Source: Breoghania sp.
Lineage (GTDB): Bacteria > Pseudomonadota > Alphaproteobacteria > Rhizobiales > Stappiaceae
NCBI RefSeq assembly: GCF_963674635.1
Contig: NZ_OY771475.1
Coordinates: 2,294,001-2,358,000 of the forward strand
Length of the DNA: 64,000 nt
Direction: 5' to 3'
Both the position numbers and the translations under genes were made by a program. Positions within the stretch are counted from its first letter, which is position 1, and each line of letters starts with the position of its first letter. Of the stretch, positions 17,156 through 26,507 are shown one piece after another. The notes under the pieces were generated by a model. That model was not told the origin of the DNA. It did no database searches and saw nothing but the letters and a program-made list of their open reading frames with translations.

Positions 17156-17517
17156 GGGACGTCTCTTTGCGGTGACAAAACAGATGCACGATGCCGTTCA
17201 AGCGAAGCCAAGTCTCGCGAAGCTTGCGCTTTCGCGGCGCCATCGGCAAGCGCAAGAACTTTTCGCATCTCGGAACTCGGGTCGCATAGCCCATTTTTCG
17301 CCCATGCGAAACCACTTGACGAAATCACGCGAGTGGATGAAATGATGCTCAACCCTGTCAGGCCAAGCACGTGCCCGGCCGGTTCGAAGCCATCCATTTC
17401 GGCTTCCGGCCCGCCGCAGCGCCATTAGACGCCCGGAGGCGGCGCAACCGGCAGGGCGATTGTCACAACATATTGGACTCCGGCGGCCTTTGGCCGCCGC
17501 GTTTCGAGGAATACCCG
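17156..17517. other. Intergenic region trkH-DUF1344 gene (362 bp)
   Basis: Divergent promoter region. A hairpin CGGCGGCC / GGCCGCCG lies at 17481-17499, just upstream of the DUF1344 start, so it may fold in that mRNA leader. No other element or gene is recognisable. Confidence 0.55.
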
Positions 17518-17775
17518 ATGGCTTCCTTTATCCGGGCAGCGTGCGCGCTCGCCCTCCTGACGCTCGCCTGCCTGCCCGCATCTGCCGAGGATGCAAAAGG
17601 CAAGATCGTGAAAGTCGACTTCGACAACTACGTGCTGCAGCTGGAAAACGGTCAGACATTCGAAGTGCCCGAGGACTTCTATGTCGAGGATCTGGAACCG
17701 GGCATGGTCGTCGTGATCCAGTACGACATCGTGGAGGGCAAGAACGTCATCGCGGATCTGGAACTGGCCGAATAG
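17518..17775 (+). CDS. DUF1344 family exported protein
   Basis: 85-residue protein with a signal peptide (MASFIRAACALALLTLACLP, cleaved after ASA) and one small beta-rich DUF1344 domain: GKIVKVDFDNYVLQLENGQTF ... MVVVIQYDIVEGKNVI. The family is found mainly in rhizobia and relatives; no function is established that I know of. The ATG at 17518 is chosen because it begins the signal peptide; the longer frame adds 49 Arg/Pro-rich residues. It converges with the phosphatase gene. Confidence 0.85.
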   Translation: MASFIRAACALALLTLACLPASAEDAKGKIVKVDFDNYVLQLENGQTFEVPEDFYVEDLEPGMVVVIQYDIVEGKNVIADLELAE

Positions 17776-17802
17776 GCCCCGGTTCCGCCCAACGGTCAGG
17801 CT

Positions 17803-18396
17803 CTAAAGCCAGGACCCCAGTCCGCCTTGAACGACCAGGACACGATCCTGTTCGATGGGGCGAATCGGCAGGGTCACGCGGGGAGCGTCGAAGATAAGGC
17901 CCCGCAACACACGCAGGACGCCGCCATGGGCAACCACGACGGCGTCCCGATCCGCCGTCTCAAGCCAGCCTCCGATACGGATCGAGAGATCCGCGTAACT
18001 CTCACCTTCCGGCGGCCGGAAGCCCCATTTGTCGGCCCGGCGCGCGCGCACCCCCGCCCGATCGCTCTGCTTGAGCTCCGCCATGGTGAACCCTTCCCAG
18101 GCGCCAAAGGTGAGTTCACGCAGCACATCGCGGCGCTCGAACGCTTCCGGATCCAGCCCGAGTTCGCCACGTACCAGCCGCATCGTCTCGCAGGTCCGCC
18201 GCATGGGCGATGCAATAAACGCGAAATCTTCCGGGTCCTGTCCGCACCCTTCAAAAAAGCGCCGCACAGCCTGGCCATTGCGACGCGCTTGTGCGCGGCC
18301 GACATCGCTCATGTCGATCTCGCGCTGACCCTGCAGTCGACCTTCTGCATTCCAGGGCGTTTCGCCATGGCGAATGAATATCAATGTGGGTGACAT
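17803..18396 (-). CDS. Histidine phosphatase family protein
   Basis: 197-residue phosphoglycerate-mutase-like phosphatase. The phosphohistidine motif LIFIRHGETPWNAEGRLQG is at the N-terminus; ASPMRRTCETM supplies the second Arg, the acid is in RELTFGAWEG and the second His in VVVAHGGVLRVL. Such proteins dephosphorylate sugar phosphates, nucleotides or cofactors; the substrate is not predictable. It lies downstream of the chemoreceptor on the same strand, 191 bp away, probably in a separate unit. Confidence 0.92.
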   Translation of the reverse strand: MSPTLIFIRHGETPWNAEGRLQGQREIDMSDVGRAQARRNGQAVRRFFEGCGQDPEDFAFIASPMRRTCETMRLVRGELGLDPEAFERRDVLRELTFGAWEGFTMAELKQSDRAGVRARRADKWGFRPPEGESYADLSIRIGGWLETADRDAVVVAHGGVLRVLRGLIFDAPRVTLPIRPIEQDRVLVVQGGLGSWL

Positions 18397-18587
18397 GAGA
18401 AGTCCGGCAAAGACGAGCGGGATTGGTTGGTGGCTGGACTATGACCGCCCGCAGGCAGACCGGCAAGACATGCGACGACAATTCCGGTCGTCGCCGACGG
18501 TTTCGCCGGGACTGTCCGCGATGGAACAGCCCCGGCAGTTCGTTTCTGCCGGGCGGACTGCGCCTTTGAGCGCGCCGCCCTCTTCTA

Positions 18588-20780
18588 TCAGGCGGCTCGC
18601 ACCGTCTTGAGGAAATCGTCCATCACCCGACGCAGGGTCGTCGACTGGGTTCCCAGCTCATCAACCGCCATCTGGACGTCACCGGCTGCGCTCGTTGCGT
18701 CGGCGGCAGCCGCGGTGATGCCTTGGATGTTCTGCGAAACCTGAGCGGAACCTTCCGAGGCCTGGACAACGCTGTGAGAGATTTCCTGCGTGGCGGTTCC
18801 CTGTTCGGAAACGGCTTCCGCGATTGCCGAAGAGACCTGATTGATCTGCTCGATCACCTCCGTGATGCCAACAATCGCGGTCGCCGAAGCTTGCGTGGAC
18901 TCCTGGATCTCGCCGATCTGCGTTGCAATCTCCGACGTCGCCTTCGACGTCTGCTCGGCCAATTGCTTGACCTCGGAGGCCACAACCGCGAAGCCCTTGC
19001 CCGCTTCGCCCGCACGCGCCGCCTCGATGGTGGCGTTCAACGCCAACAGGTTGGTCTGGTTGGCAATCGTGTCGATGAGATCGATCACATCCCCAATACG
19101 GGTCGCCGCCCCTGACAATTCGCGAACCTTGGTCGCCGTCTGTTCCGCATCGGTGGCCGCCATGCTGACGATGCGTGACGATTCGTCGACCTGCCGCTTG
19201 ATCTCGCCAATCGAGGCAGAGAGCTCCTCAGCCGCGGAGGCAACGGTCTGAACGTTGCTGGAGGCCTCGTTGGAGGCGCTCGAAGCCGATTGAGACTCGA
19301 CCGCCACCTTGCCGGTCACAGAGTTCATGACGCTGGAGGCACCCTTCAGCTTTTCGGCCGCGCCGACGACGCCGCTGACGACAGCCGCCATCGAGCTTTC
19401 GAACTCATCGGCCAGACGCATCATCGTGGCGCGCCGTTCCTCTTCCTGACGCGCGCGATTGGCGGCATCGGTCTCTGCCTTCCGCTTGGCGTCCTCTTCG
19501 GCCATGATCCTGATCTGATCGACCGCACGGGCGATGTCGCCGATCTCGTCGCGCCTGTCTGCGCCTGCGATCTCGTCCAACGTTTCGCCGGTGGCAAGCT
19601 TGCGCAGCGCATTGGTCAGCCGTGCAATCGGCGAGGAGATACCGCGTGCCAGGAAGGCCATGCCGAGGGTTGCCAGAACCGCGATCACCAAGCCGATGAT
19701 CATCTGCCAACTCACCTCGCTGTTGCTGCGCTCCTCAAGCGAGTTGGAAAGCGCCGTAGCTTCCGCCATTACCACCTTGCGGGGCACCGTGATGAGGACG
19801 GACCAGGTCAGCCCCGTACGCCCGAGCGCGATGGGCGAGAAAACCTGAAGATTGCCTGTGCCAGGATCGACCTGAACCGTGGCCGTCCCGTTCTTGACGA
19901 TATCCACGTCCTTGGCCGCCCCGGGATCGACACGGTCAAAATTACCCCCGACGGCCTCCGGCATCTGCGAGGAGGCGACAACAAGGCCATTGCTCGACAC
20001 GATCGTCACTTCGCCGCGGCCATCGTAAATTCGCTGCTTCACCTCTTCGGCCAGCGTCTGCACAAAGGAGAGATCGAAGTCGGCTCCGGCAACGCCCGCA
20101 AACTCTCCGCCGATCATGATCGGAACCGATATGGTCGCGAGATAGACGGACTTGCCCTGAACGATATATGGCAAGGGCGCCAGGAGGCTCTCCTTGCCCG
20201 TGGTCTGCGGACCGATGAACCAGCCGCCCTTCATGACGCCGTTGGGATGGAGCGCGGTGCTGTCATATTCGACCAGCGGCTGCAATGCGATATTTCCCTG
20301 CGCATCGCGCGTCCAATACGGCAGGGCACGGCCGGTCTTGTCTGAGCCCATTCCCTTATTTCCGACAAAGGCAGCATCGTTGCCGTCAAGAGCATCGGGC
20401 ATCCAGGCGCTGTAGGTGCCGTTGAAACGGGGATTGTCCTGCAAGACGCCGCGAAGAATGTCGTTGAGCTGGTCACGCCGTTTGCCCGGATCTGTCGCAT
20501 CCGGGTCCTTGCCGGCAACCACCTCCAGCGCCCTGGCCATGTTGCGAGCCGCATTGAAGGCCGCCGTCACCTCGATCTTGATGGCACTCGCCTGAGCCGC
20601 AGCAAGACGTTCGAGCGATTGCCGTCCGCTTTTGTCGAGCAGATCCTCGACATTGGTTTTCACATACTGCGACGTTCGATCAACGGAGAAGATGCTGAAC
20701 CCAACCAAGACCCCAATCACAGCCAACACACAGAACGTGGACACAGCCACGATCTTGATTTTCACGGAATGCAGATTCAT
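18588..20780 (-). CDS. Methyl-accepting chemotaxis protein with periplasmic dCACHE-type sensor
   Basis: Transmembrane chemoreceptor (730 residues). TM1 is about residues 8-30 ([20 protein letters not shown]). A periplasmic region of about 320 residues with [18 protein letters not shown] and [14 protein letters not shown] is typical of dCACHE sensors for amino acids or organic acids. TM2 is near 360-383, then HAMP, then the signalling domain with the tip [26 protein letters not shown] precedes the ATG at 20780, preferred over a start 15 codons upstream. No C-terminal CheR-docking pentapeptide is seen. An A/T-rich region with a perfect inverted repeat lies upstream. Confidence 0.95.
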   Translation of the reverse strand: MNLHSVKIKIVAVSTFCVLAVIGVLVGFSIFSVDRTSQYVKTNVEDLLDKSGRQSLERLAAAQASAIKIEVTAAFNAARNMARALEVVAGKDPDATDPGKRRDQLNDILRGVLQDNPRFNGTYSAWMPDALDGNDAAFVGNKGMGSDKTGRALPYWTRDAQGNIALQPLVEYDSTALHPNGVMKGGWFIGPQTTGKESLLAPLPYIVQGKSVYLATISVPIMIGGEFAGVAGADFDLSFVQTLAEEVKQRIYDGRGEVTIVSSNGLVVASSQMPEAVGGNFDRVDPGAAKDVDIVKNGTATVQVDPGTGNLQVFSPIALGRTGLTWSVLITVPRKVVMAEATALSNSLEERSNSEVSWQMIIGLVIAVLATLGMAFLARGISSPIARLTNALRKLATGETLDEIAGADRRDEIGDIARAVDQIRIMAEEDAKRKAETDAANRARQEEERRATMMRLADEFESSMAAVVSGVVGAAEKLKGASSVMNSVTGKVAVESQSASSASNEASSNVQTVASAAEELSASIGEIKRQVDESSRIVSMAATDAEQTATKVRELSGAATRIGDVIDLIDTIANQTNLLALNATIEAARAGEAGKGFAVVASEVKQLAEQTSKATSEIATQIGEIQESTQASATAIVGITEVIEQINQVSSAIAEAVSEQGTATQEISHSVVQASEGSAQVSQNIQGITAAAADATSAAGDVQMAVDELGTQSTTLRRVMDDFLKTVRAA

Positions 20781-20948
20781 GCAGCAGTCTCCTCGGCCGA
20801 CAGTTGTGCCATATGAACCCGGCAAGCAATGACAGGTCAGATTCCAGATGGCACTCCGAGACTGCTTATCGACCTCTTGTATTAAATATTAATTTCCGTA
20901 TTCGAATAGGTATTTTCACGATTGTACTTATGTTGATTTAGGATTTTG

Positions 20949-20972
20949 TATTTGAATTGTAAAATTCAAATA
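20949..20972. promoter_or_regulatory. Perfect inverted repeat in A/T-rich island
   Basis: TATTTGAATT (20949-20958) and AATTCAAATA (20963-20972) are exact reverse complements around GTAA. It lies about 170 bp upstream of the chemoreceptor start. It may be an operator; no T-run makes it a terminator. Confidence 0.45.
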
Positions 20973-21091
20973 TTAATTCATGACATGAAAACAGTGTGTT
21001 GCACCGCCGCACCGGTCCTGCGGGACGCCGTGACGGGATGGAGGGGCATTCGTTGCAGGCACGACAGCTGCCGGGCTGCGGCATTCGGCTC

Positions 21092-21122
21092 AAAAAAAAC
21101 GGCCGCTCGAAAGAGCGGCCGT
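21092..21122 (-). terminator. Intrinsic terminator of fabI
   Basis: 10-bp stem (arms 21099-21108 and 21113-21122, core CGGCCGCTC) with a 4-nt loop, followed on the minus strand by seven T residues (21098-21092). It lies 75 bp after the fabI stop. Confidence 0.88.
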
Positions 21123-21197
21123 CTTATCGGGAGCAGATCTCCCACACCCGTCCCGACGGATAGCCGCCGGGCCAACGCTTTGCGCGGATATCGCGCC

Positions 21198-22010
21198 TCA
21201 CACTGTGGTAATGTCGGGGGCGTCCACGTTTTTCATGCCGACCACGTGATAGCCGGAATCGACGTGGGTTACTTCGCCGGTGATGCCGCGCGAGAGATCC
21301 GACAGCAGGAACAGCGCGCTGTCGCCCACCTCCTCCACCGTCGTGTTGTGGCGCAGCGGCGAGTTGTATTCGTTCCACTTCAAGATGTAGCGGAAGTCGC
21401 CGATGCCGGACGCTGCCAACGTCTTGATCGGGCCCGCGGAGATGGCGTTGACGCGCACCTTGTTCGGGCCAAGATCCACCGCAAGATAGCGCACACTCGC
21501 CTCAAGCGCGGCCTTGGCGACGCCCATGACATTATAGTTCGGCATGACGCGCTCGGCGCCGAAATAGGTCAAGGTGAGAATGGAGCCGCCATCCGTCATC
21601 AGCTTTTCGGCGCGCCGCGCAATCGCGGTCAGCGAGTAGCAGGAAATCTGCATCGTCAGCGCGAAATTGTCGGCCGTGGTATCAACATAGCGACCCGTGA
21701 GCTGGTCCTTGTCCGAGAAGGCAATTGCATGAACGAGAAAATCGATCTTGCCCCACTGCTTCTCGACTTCGGCAAAGACCGCGTCGATGGTCGATTCATC
21801 CGTCACGTCGCAGTGGCCGACGACAATGCCGCCAAGCTCAGCCGCCAACGGCTCGACACGCTTCTTCAGCGCATCGCCCTGGTATGTGAATGCAAGCTCC
21901 GCACCGGCGTCACTCAGCGCCTTCGAAATACCCCAGGCAATCGACCGATTGTTCGCGACCCCCATTACAAGGCCACGCTTGCCTTTCATCAGTCCGCCCG
22001 TATCCGCCAT
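21198..22010 (-). CDS. fabI: Enoyl-[acyl-carrier-protein] reductase (NADH)
   Basis: FabI (270 residues) reduces trans-2-enoyl-ACP, the last step of each fatty-acid elongation cycle, and is the triclosan target. It is an SDR enzyme with the FabI-type nucleotide motif LVMGVANNRSIAWGI, and the catalytic Tyr and Lys are in YNVMGVAKAALEASVRYLA. HAIAFSDKDQLTGRYVDT and GPIKTLAASGI are family-typical. Another FabI often coexists in rhizobia, so which copy is housekeeping cannot be told. It has its own terminator and diverges from the FAD-dehydrogenase gene. Confidence 0.97.
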   Translation of the reverse strand: MADTGGLMKGKRGLVMGVANNRSIAWGISKALSDAGAELAFTYQGDALKKRVEPLAAELGGIVVGHCDVTDESTIDAVFAEVEKQWGKIDFLVHAIAFSDKDQLTGRYVDTTADNFALTMQISCYSLTAIARRAEKLMTDGGSILTLTYFGAERVMPNYNVMGVAKAALEASVRYLAVDLGPNKVRVNAISAGPIKTLAASGIGDFRYILKWNEYNSPLRHNTTVEEVGDSALFLLSDLSRGITGEVTHVDSGYHVVGMKNVDAPDITTV

Positions 22011-22206
22011 CGTAATCCCCTAGCAAAAAGGCCCTCACAACGCCCGCGCGCACTCAACTTGCGCGGTGATCGGGCCGGGTTCCTATGGCACAGCCCCCTT
22101 GATCCTTCAAGACGGGCTCGTCGATGTTGGCAAAATCCGTTCACGGCTTTAAACGACACATCAGACTTGTTTTAAGCGCCACAAACTCACACCGAGGCTG
22201 CGCCAG

Positions 22207-23637
22207 ATGACAACCGAACTCGCCACGCCCAAGCCCGATCTGATTGCACGTTTCGCCGCCATCGTCGGTGAGAAAAACGCCCTGACACATGATGCGGACA
22301 CGGCCTCCTATCTCGTCGAACCGCGTGAGCTTTATCCTGGCAAGACCGCGCTGGTGTTGCGCCCCGGCTCGACGCAGGAGGTGTCCCAGATCGTCAAACT
22401 GGCGAACGCGGAAGGCGTGGCCATTGTCCCGCAGGGAGGCAATACAGGCCTCGTTGGCGGCCAGATTCCAGACAATTCCGGGGATCAGATCGTTCTTTCC
22501 CTGTCGCGCATGAACCGCATCCGCGAGATCGACGCGGAGGGAAACACGATGACCGTGGAGGCCGGCACCGTCCTTGAGACAATCCAGAAGGAGGCGGAAA
22601 AAATCGACCGTCTCTTTCCGCTTGCGCTCGGTGCTCAGGGCTCCTGCCAGATCGGCGGCAACCTTTCCACCAATGCCGGCGGCACCTCCGTTCTGGCCTA
22701 TGGCAACACGCGCGAACTCATTCTCGGACTGGAAGTCGTCCTGCCGGACGGACGCATCTGGGAGGGCCTGAGAAAGCTGCGTAAGGACAATACCGGTTAC
22801 GATCTGAAACAATTGTTTATCGGCGCTGAGGGCACCCTGGGGATAGTCACGGCGGCCGTTCTGAAGCTGTTTCCGGCTCCGAAAGCGCAGGAAGTCGCCT
22901 TTGCGGGACTGAAAAACCCGCATGATGCGCTGAAACTCTTCAATATGGCCCGCGCGCGCGCAGGATCGATGCTGACAGGCTTCGAACTGATGCCGCGAAT
23001 CGGCATCGAATTCACGCTGAAGCATCTGGATGGCGCGCGCGATCCGCTGATGGCGCCGCATCCTTGGTACGTGCTCATGGAGCTCTCGTCCGGCAGCGAT
23101 GGCGAGGCCGTTCGCACGCTTATGGAAGCGATCTTCGAGGATTCCTTTGAGGAGGGGCTGGTGGACGATGCGGCGCTGGCGGAAAGCGTCGCCCACCGCG
23201 AGGCCTTCTGGCACCTGCGCCATGGCATGTCGGAAGTGCAGAAGATGGAGGGCGGCTCCATCAAGCACGATGTCTCCGTGCCCGTCGCCAGGATCCCGGA
23301 GTTTCTGGACCGCGCGACCGAGGCAATGGAAAAGGCTATCGAAGGCTGCCGTCCCTGTCCCTTTGGCCACATGGGCGACGGCAACATCCACTACAACATT
23401 TCCCAGCCGGTTGGCGGCGACAAGGAAGCCTTCCTTGAACGCTGGCACGAGGCCAACGGGATCGTCCACGCCATTGTCGCGGAACTGGGCGGCTCGATCT
23501 CGGCCGAGCACGGGATCGGCATCCAGAAACGCCACCTTTTGCCAAAGGTGAAGAGTGACGTGGAGCTGGACCTCATGCGCGCCGTCAAGGCGGCTTTCGA
23601 TCCGAAAGGCATCATGAACCCGGGAAAGGTCCTTTAG
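22207..23637 (+). CDS. FAD-linked 2-hydroxyacid dehydrogenase (D-lactate / D-2-hydroxyglutarate type)
   Basis: 476-residue flavoprotein of the GlcD/D2HGDH family that oxidises a D-2-hydroxyacid and passes electrons to a quinone, ETF or cytochrome. The PCMH-type FAD domain shows VPQGGNTGLVGGQIP and GAQGSCQIGGNLSTNAGG. The C-terminal domain carries the metal/substrate His residues in GHMGDGNIHYNIS and SAEHGIGIQKRHLL. D-2-hydroxyglutarate dehydrogenases that feed ETF are similar, and an ETF-QO is encoded in this window, but the substrate is not resolved. A bidirectional terminator follows. Confidence 0.93.
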   Translation: MTTELATPKPDLIARFAAIVGEKNALTHDADTASYLVEPRELYPGKTALVLRPGSTQEVSQIVKLANAEGVAIVPQGGNTGLVGGQIPDNSGDQIVLSLSRMNRIREIDAEGNTMTVEAGTVLETIQKEAEKIDRLFPLALGAQGSCQIGGNLSTNAGGTSVLAYGNTRELILGLEVVLPDGRIWEGLRKLRKDNTGYDLKQLFIGAEGTLGIVTAAVLKLFPAPKAQEVAFAGLKNPHDALKLFNMARARAGSMLTGFELMPRIGIEFTLKHLDGARDPLMAPHPWYVLMELSSGSDGEAVRTLMEAIFEDSFEEGLVDDAALAESVAHREAFWHLRHGMSEVQKMEGGSIKHDVSVPVARIPEFLDRATEAMEKAIEGCRPCPFGHMGDGNIHYNISQPVGGDKEAFLERWHEANGIVHAIVAELGGSISAEHGIGIQKRHLLPKVKSDVELDLMRAVKAAFDPKGIMNPGKVL

Positions 23638-23672
23638 GATGCAGCTGTGAAAAATTGAACCGGGAATGAAAA

Positions 23673-23710
23673 ACAAGCGGCGCGCCGAGACCTCGGTGCG
23701 CCGCTTGTCT
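23673..23710. terminator. Bidirectional terminator between convergent genes
   Basis: Long stem beginning ACAAGCGGCGC and closing with GCGCCGCTTGT. It is followed by CTTTATCTT on the plus strand and by a TTTTTC run on the minus strand, so it can end both the dehydrogenase and the methyltransferase transcripts. Confidence 0.85.
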
Positions 23711-23727
23711 TTATCTTATGAACAACC

Positions 23728-24555
23728 TCAAACCTTGCGCGCGATCACCAGATGACCGGGAACGGGTGCCCCCTTTTCGGCGCGCACGGTGATGTCCTCC
23801 ATCGCCAGGACAGTGAAGCCGCTCTCCGCGAGCATTTCACATATATAAGACCCGGCCTGCGCATAGCGGCGTGATGCGCCCAGCACATAGGGCCGTCCCG
23901 CGAAGTCGTTCGTTCCGAGCGTTTCGGTCGAGAAGGCGAAGACGCCCTTGGCATTCAGACGATCGGCGGCCCCTGCGATGATGGTATCGACGGCGCCCAG
24001 ATAGGGAAAGACATCGGTCGCCACGATGAGATCCCAGGAGGGACGCGTTCCGTCCTCCTCCTCGAAGTCCTGCAGGAACTCCACCGCCTCGCCGGTATAA
24101 AGATCGCCATAGACGTCCCGGTCGAAGGCGATCTCGACCATGCGCTCGGAAAGGTCGACACCAGTCATGGTCCCGACCATGTCGGCGAGCGCCATGCCGG
24201 AAAGCCCGGTTCCGCACCCCAGATCAAGACCGGCCTCATAGGGACCCGGTGCATGGACCTTCAACGCCTCGCGCAGCAGCAGCGGCACACAGTAGCCGAG
24301 CTGGTCGACGAGAATTTCATCGAAATCATCGGCATGCTGATCGAACAGCGTTGCCACATAGGCGTCAGGCATCTTGTCCGGAGCGTCGGCCTTGCCCATG
24401 GCAGCCAGACGGATGGTAATGCCGCAATGGTCCCGCGGGTCGATCCGAAGAGCTTCCCGGAAAGATTCGATAGCGCCTGGCAGATCGCCCGCGGCCTCAA
24501 GCTCAAGGCCCCGGTTGTAGGCTTCGGCCAGAGCTTCTTCGTCGAAATCTTCCAT
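23728..24555 (-). CDS. TPR-repeat class I methyltransferase
   Basis: 275 residues. The first 40 form one tetratricopeptide-like unit (AEAYNRGLELEAAGDLPGAI, ESFREALRIDPRD). Residues about 60-275 form a SAM methyltransferase with LDLGCGTGLSGMALADMV, TGVDLSERMVEIA, WDLIVATDVFPYLG and GVFAFSTET. Such TPR-methyltransferases are common in alphaproteobacteria; the substrate is unknown, and the TPR suggests a protein partner. A GTG codon sits directly before the ATG at 24555. It lies downstream of the SRAP gene on the same strand (73 bp gap), so cotranscription is possible. Confidence 0.9.
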   Translation of the reverse strand: MEDFDEEALAEAYNRGLELEAAGDLPGAIESFREALRIDPRDHCGITIRLAAMGKADAPDKMPDAYVATLFDQHADDFDEILVDQLGYCVPLLLREALKVHAPGPYEAGLDLGCGTGLSGMALADMVGTMTGVDLSERMVEIAFDRDVYGDLYTGEAVEFLQDFEEEDGTRPSWDLIVATDVFPYLGAVDTIIAGAADRLNAKGVFAFSTETLGTNDFAGRPYVLGASRRYAQAGSYICEMLAESGFTVLAMEDITVRAEKGAPVPGHLVIARKV

Positions 24556-24628
24556 CACGCACGCCTTTCAAGGAGGAAAGCCCCTGATAGGCCCAAGCGC
24601 AGCCCAAAAACAAGCCGCAGAATCCCCG

Positions 24629-25378
24629 TTACAGAAGATCGAGTTGACCGTCGTCATCCTTCGGTTTCTTCTTCCGGGCAGGCTTGGGTGCTTTGGCCAA
24701 AGGCACCGGCTCTCCCACGGCCTGCTGAATATCCGGGTCGTCATTGCGAACCGCGTTGACGCGGGTGGAAACAGGCACCGCATGGAACAGATCGTCCGGC
24801 GGGGGCTTCAAAAGGTCCTGCACATGACGTGGCTCGCCATGGGCGCAATCGAGCCAGCGTTCGAAATCGGCGGGTGCGATGACGGCGGGCATTCGATGGT
24901 GGATCGGCTTCAGTGTCGCATTGGCTGCGGTTGTCAGGATGGCAGCCGTATCCACCTGGCTGCCATCGGCCCCGGACCAGTCGGACCAGAGCCCGGCGAA
25001 AGCGACGACCCCGCCCTCGCGCGGCGCGATCCAGTAAGGCTGTTTCGGACCGTCCCCCATCTTGCGCCATTCATAAAAGCCGGTGGCGGGCACGAGGCAG
25101 CGGTGATGGCGCATGGAGCCGCGAAAGGCCGGCTTTTCGGCGGCCGTCTCGGCGCGCGCATTGATCAACAGGGAAAAACTGGCAGGATCCTTCACCCAGC
25201 CGGGCATGAGACCCCAGCGGGCAAGCGCGAAATGAGGCGCGCCTTGCTCATGACGCACAATCGCAATCGGCTGGGTTGGCGCGATATTGTAACGAGCCGG
25301 AAAATTCGGATTCTCGTCATAACCGAAAAGCGCCCTAACCTCTTCAGGACTGGCTGTGAGGCTGTATCGTCCGCACAC
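24629..25378 (-). CDS. SRAP-domain (HMCES/YedK) abasic-site processing protein
   Basis: SOS-response-associated peptidase family protein (249 residues). It shields abasic sites in single-stranded DNA by forming a covalent thiazolidine link through its Cys2 and has autoproteolytic character. The start must be the GTG at 25378, because this gives M-C-G-R-Y and exposes Cys2 after Met removal; a longer upstream start would hide it. Other active-site residues are Asn31 in ARYNIAPTQP, Glu in GFYEW and His in HHRMPAVI. It ends with a Lys-rich tail (KPARKKKPKDDDGQ). It is divergent from the adjacent 170-residue gene. Confidence 0.93.
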   Translation of the reverse strand: MCGRYSLTASPEEVRALFGYDENPNFPARYNIAPTQPIAIVRHEQGAPHFALARWGLMPGWVKDPASFSLLINARAETAAEKPAFRGSMRHHRCLVPATGFYEWRKMGDGPKQPYWIAPREGGVVAFAGLWSDWSGADGSQVDTAAILTTAANATLKPIHHRMPAVIAPADFERWLDCAHGEPRHVQDLLKPPPDDLFHAVPVSTRVNAVRNDDPDIQQAVGEPVPLAKAPKPARKKKPKDDDGQLDLL

Positions 25379-25466
25379 TAGGCATTTTCCCAAATTTGTC
25401 TGGGTAAGCAATTGGCAAGACCCTGTTTATAGACTCCTGTAAGATTCGAAAAGGAAAGCGTCGGCA

Positions 25467-25979
25467 ATGTTGGACGAACGCGAGACAATCGGCCATGGCG
25501 AGCTGAGCCCTGAGCGGCTGATTGAAGCCAATATCAACCCCACGACCGGGCTCGCGACCGACTACCTGAATCATTTCAATGAAGTCGTCATGCTGCTGGA
25601 GTTGCTCGCCGACATGCCCGACTGCATCAGCGATGTTCTCGCCTGGCGACCGCTTTCCTATGCCGACCACTTCATGAATTCGAACTTCGCCGCCAAAGAG
25701 CTTGCCGTGCGCGCCTATGAGGCGTCCCCCATCACCGCGCGAGGCACTTTTGACACCATCATCGCGGAAATGAACCTGGAGGTTCATACCGCACAGGTCG
25801 AACTGGAAGACGGCGAGCCGCATCGCATCGGGATCATCGCCAACGAAGCGGCCGACAGGCTCAAGCCGTTGATCGCAGCCGCAGGCGGCATCATTCACGG
25901 TCACGACACGCCGATTGTCGCCGATAGCGCGCCGGAGAGCGAATCCTCGCAGGCCGATATCGACGCCCTCTTTGCCTGA
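25467..25979 (+). CDS. Conserved hypothetical protein ending in a FliM-like SQADIDALF motif
   Basis: 170-residue soluble acidic protein. The first 120 residues look helical (ATDYLNHFNEVVMLLELLAD ... DVLAWRPLSYADHFMNSNF) and contain no catalytic motif I recognise. The last ten residues, SQADIDALFA, resemble the short motif found at the N-terminus of the flagellar switch protein FliM and near the ends of some chemotaxis proteins, which contacts CheY-like receivers. A link to signalling is only suggested. It is followed 14 bp later by the Nudix gene, and homologues occur in many Hyphomicrobiales as far as I recall. Confidence 0.8.
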   Translation: MLDERETIGHGELSPERLIEANINPTTGLATDYLNHFNEVVMLLELLADMPDCISDVLAWRPLSYADHFMNSNFAAKELAVRAYEASPITARGTFDTIIAEMNLEVHTAQVELEDGEPHRIGIIANEAADRLKPLIAAAGGIIHGHDTPIVADSAPESESSQADIDALFA

Positions 25980-25993
25980 CCGCGTTCGTGACC

Positions 25994-26440
25994 ATGTCCT
26001 CCTCAGACGAGACCCGCCATTTTCCGGCGCATCCGTTGCCCGGCGTCAGCATCGCCTGTTGTCGGCAGGGGCGCGTTCTGCTCGCCCAGCGCGGAAAGCC
26101 CCCTTTTGAGGGCTGGTGGACGTTTCCCGGCGGCCTGATCGAGGTCGGCGAGAGCCTGAAGGACACGGCCCGGCGAGAATTGCTTGAGGAGACCGGTCTC
26201 ATCGCCGAAATCGGCGAACTTGTGGAGACCTTCGATATCATCACCCACGACGACACAGGGCGGGTGGAGCACCACTACATCCTCTCGCTGTTTCTGGCGC
26301 GCGCCGATCAGGGCGCAGCCGTGGCTGGCGATGATGCGGCTGCGGTCGTCTGGGTTGCACCGGAAGAGTTCGACAGCGTGAGGCTCACACCGGGCACGGC
26401 GGAACGCGCAATGAAAGCGCTTGCGCTTGCGCAGGGGTGA
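25994..26440 (+). CDS. Nudix hydrolase
   Basis: 148-residue hydrolase of a nucleoside diphosphate linked to another moiety. The Nudix box covers residues 47-69 (start GLIEVGESLKDTARRELLEE) and fits Gx5Ex7REUxEExGU exactly. RGKPPFEGWWTFPGG suggests the broad MutT/ADP-ribose-type group; whether it cleans 8-oxo-dGTP, ADP-ribose or another substrate is unclear. GTG at 25988 is an alternative start two codons earlier. It lies 14 bp after the preceding gene, probably one operon with it and with the TIGR02301 gene. Confidence 0.93.
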   Translation: MSSSDETRHFPAHPLPGVSIACCRQGRVLLAQRGKPPFEGWWTFPGGLIEVGESLKDTARRELLEETGLIAEIGELVETFDIITHDDTGRVEHHYILSLFLARADQGAAVAGDDAAAVVWVAPEEFDSVRLTPGTAERAMKALALAQG

Positions 26441-26507
26441 TCTTGCGCGGTTCGTTGCCTGCGCTTCGCGCTTGCATGGCGCATGCGCCGCGCCCATTAT
26501 CCGCGCC

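Larger units (their letters stand above)
20781..21197. other. Intergenic region MCP-fabI (417 bp) with A/T-rich island
   Basis: Bases about 20870-20995 are strikingly A/T-rich against the GC-rich surroundings. They hold ATTAA / TTAAT arms (20881-20893) and a perfect 10-bp inverted repeat (20949-20972). This is probably the promoter of the chemoreceptor. The fabI terminator lies at 21092-21122. No gene is seen. Confidence 0.6.
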
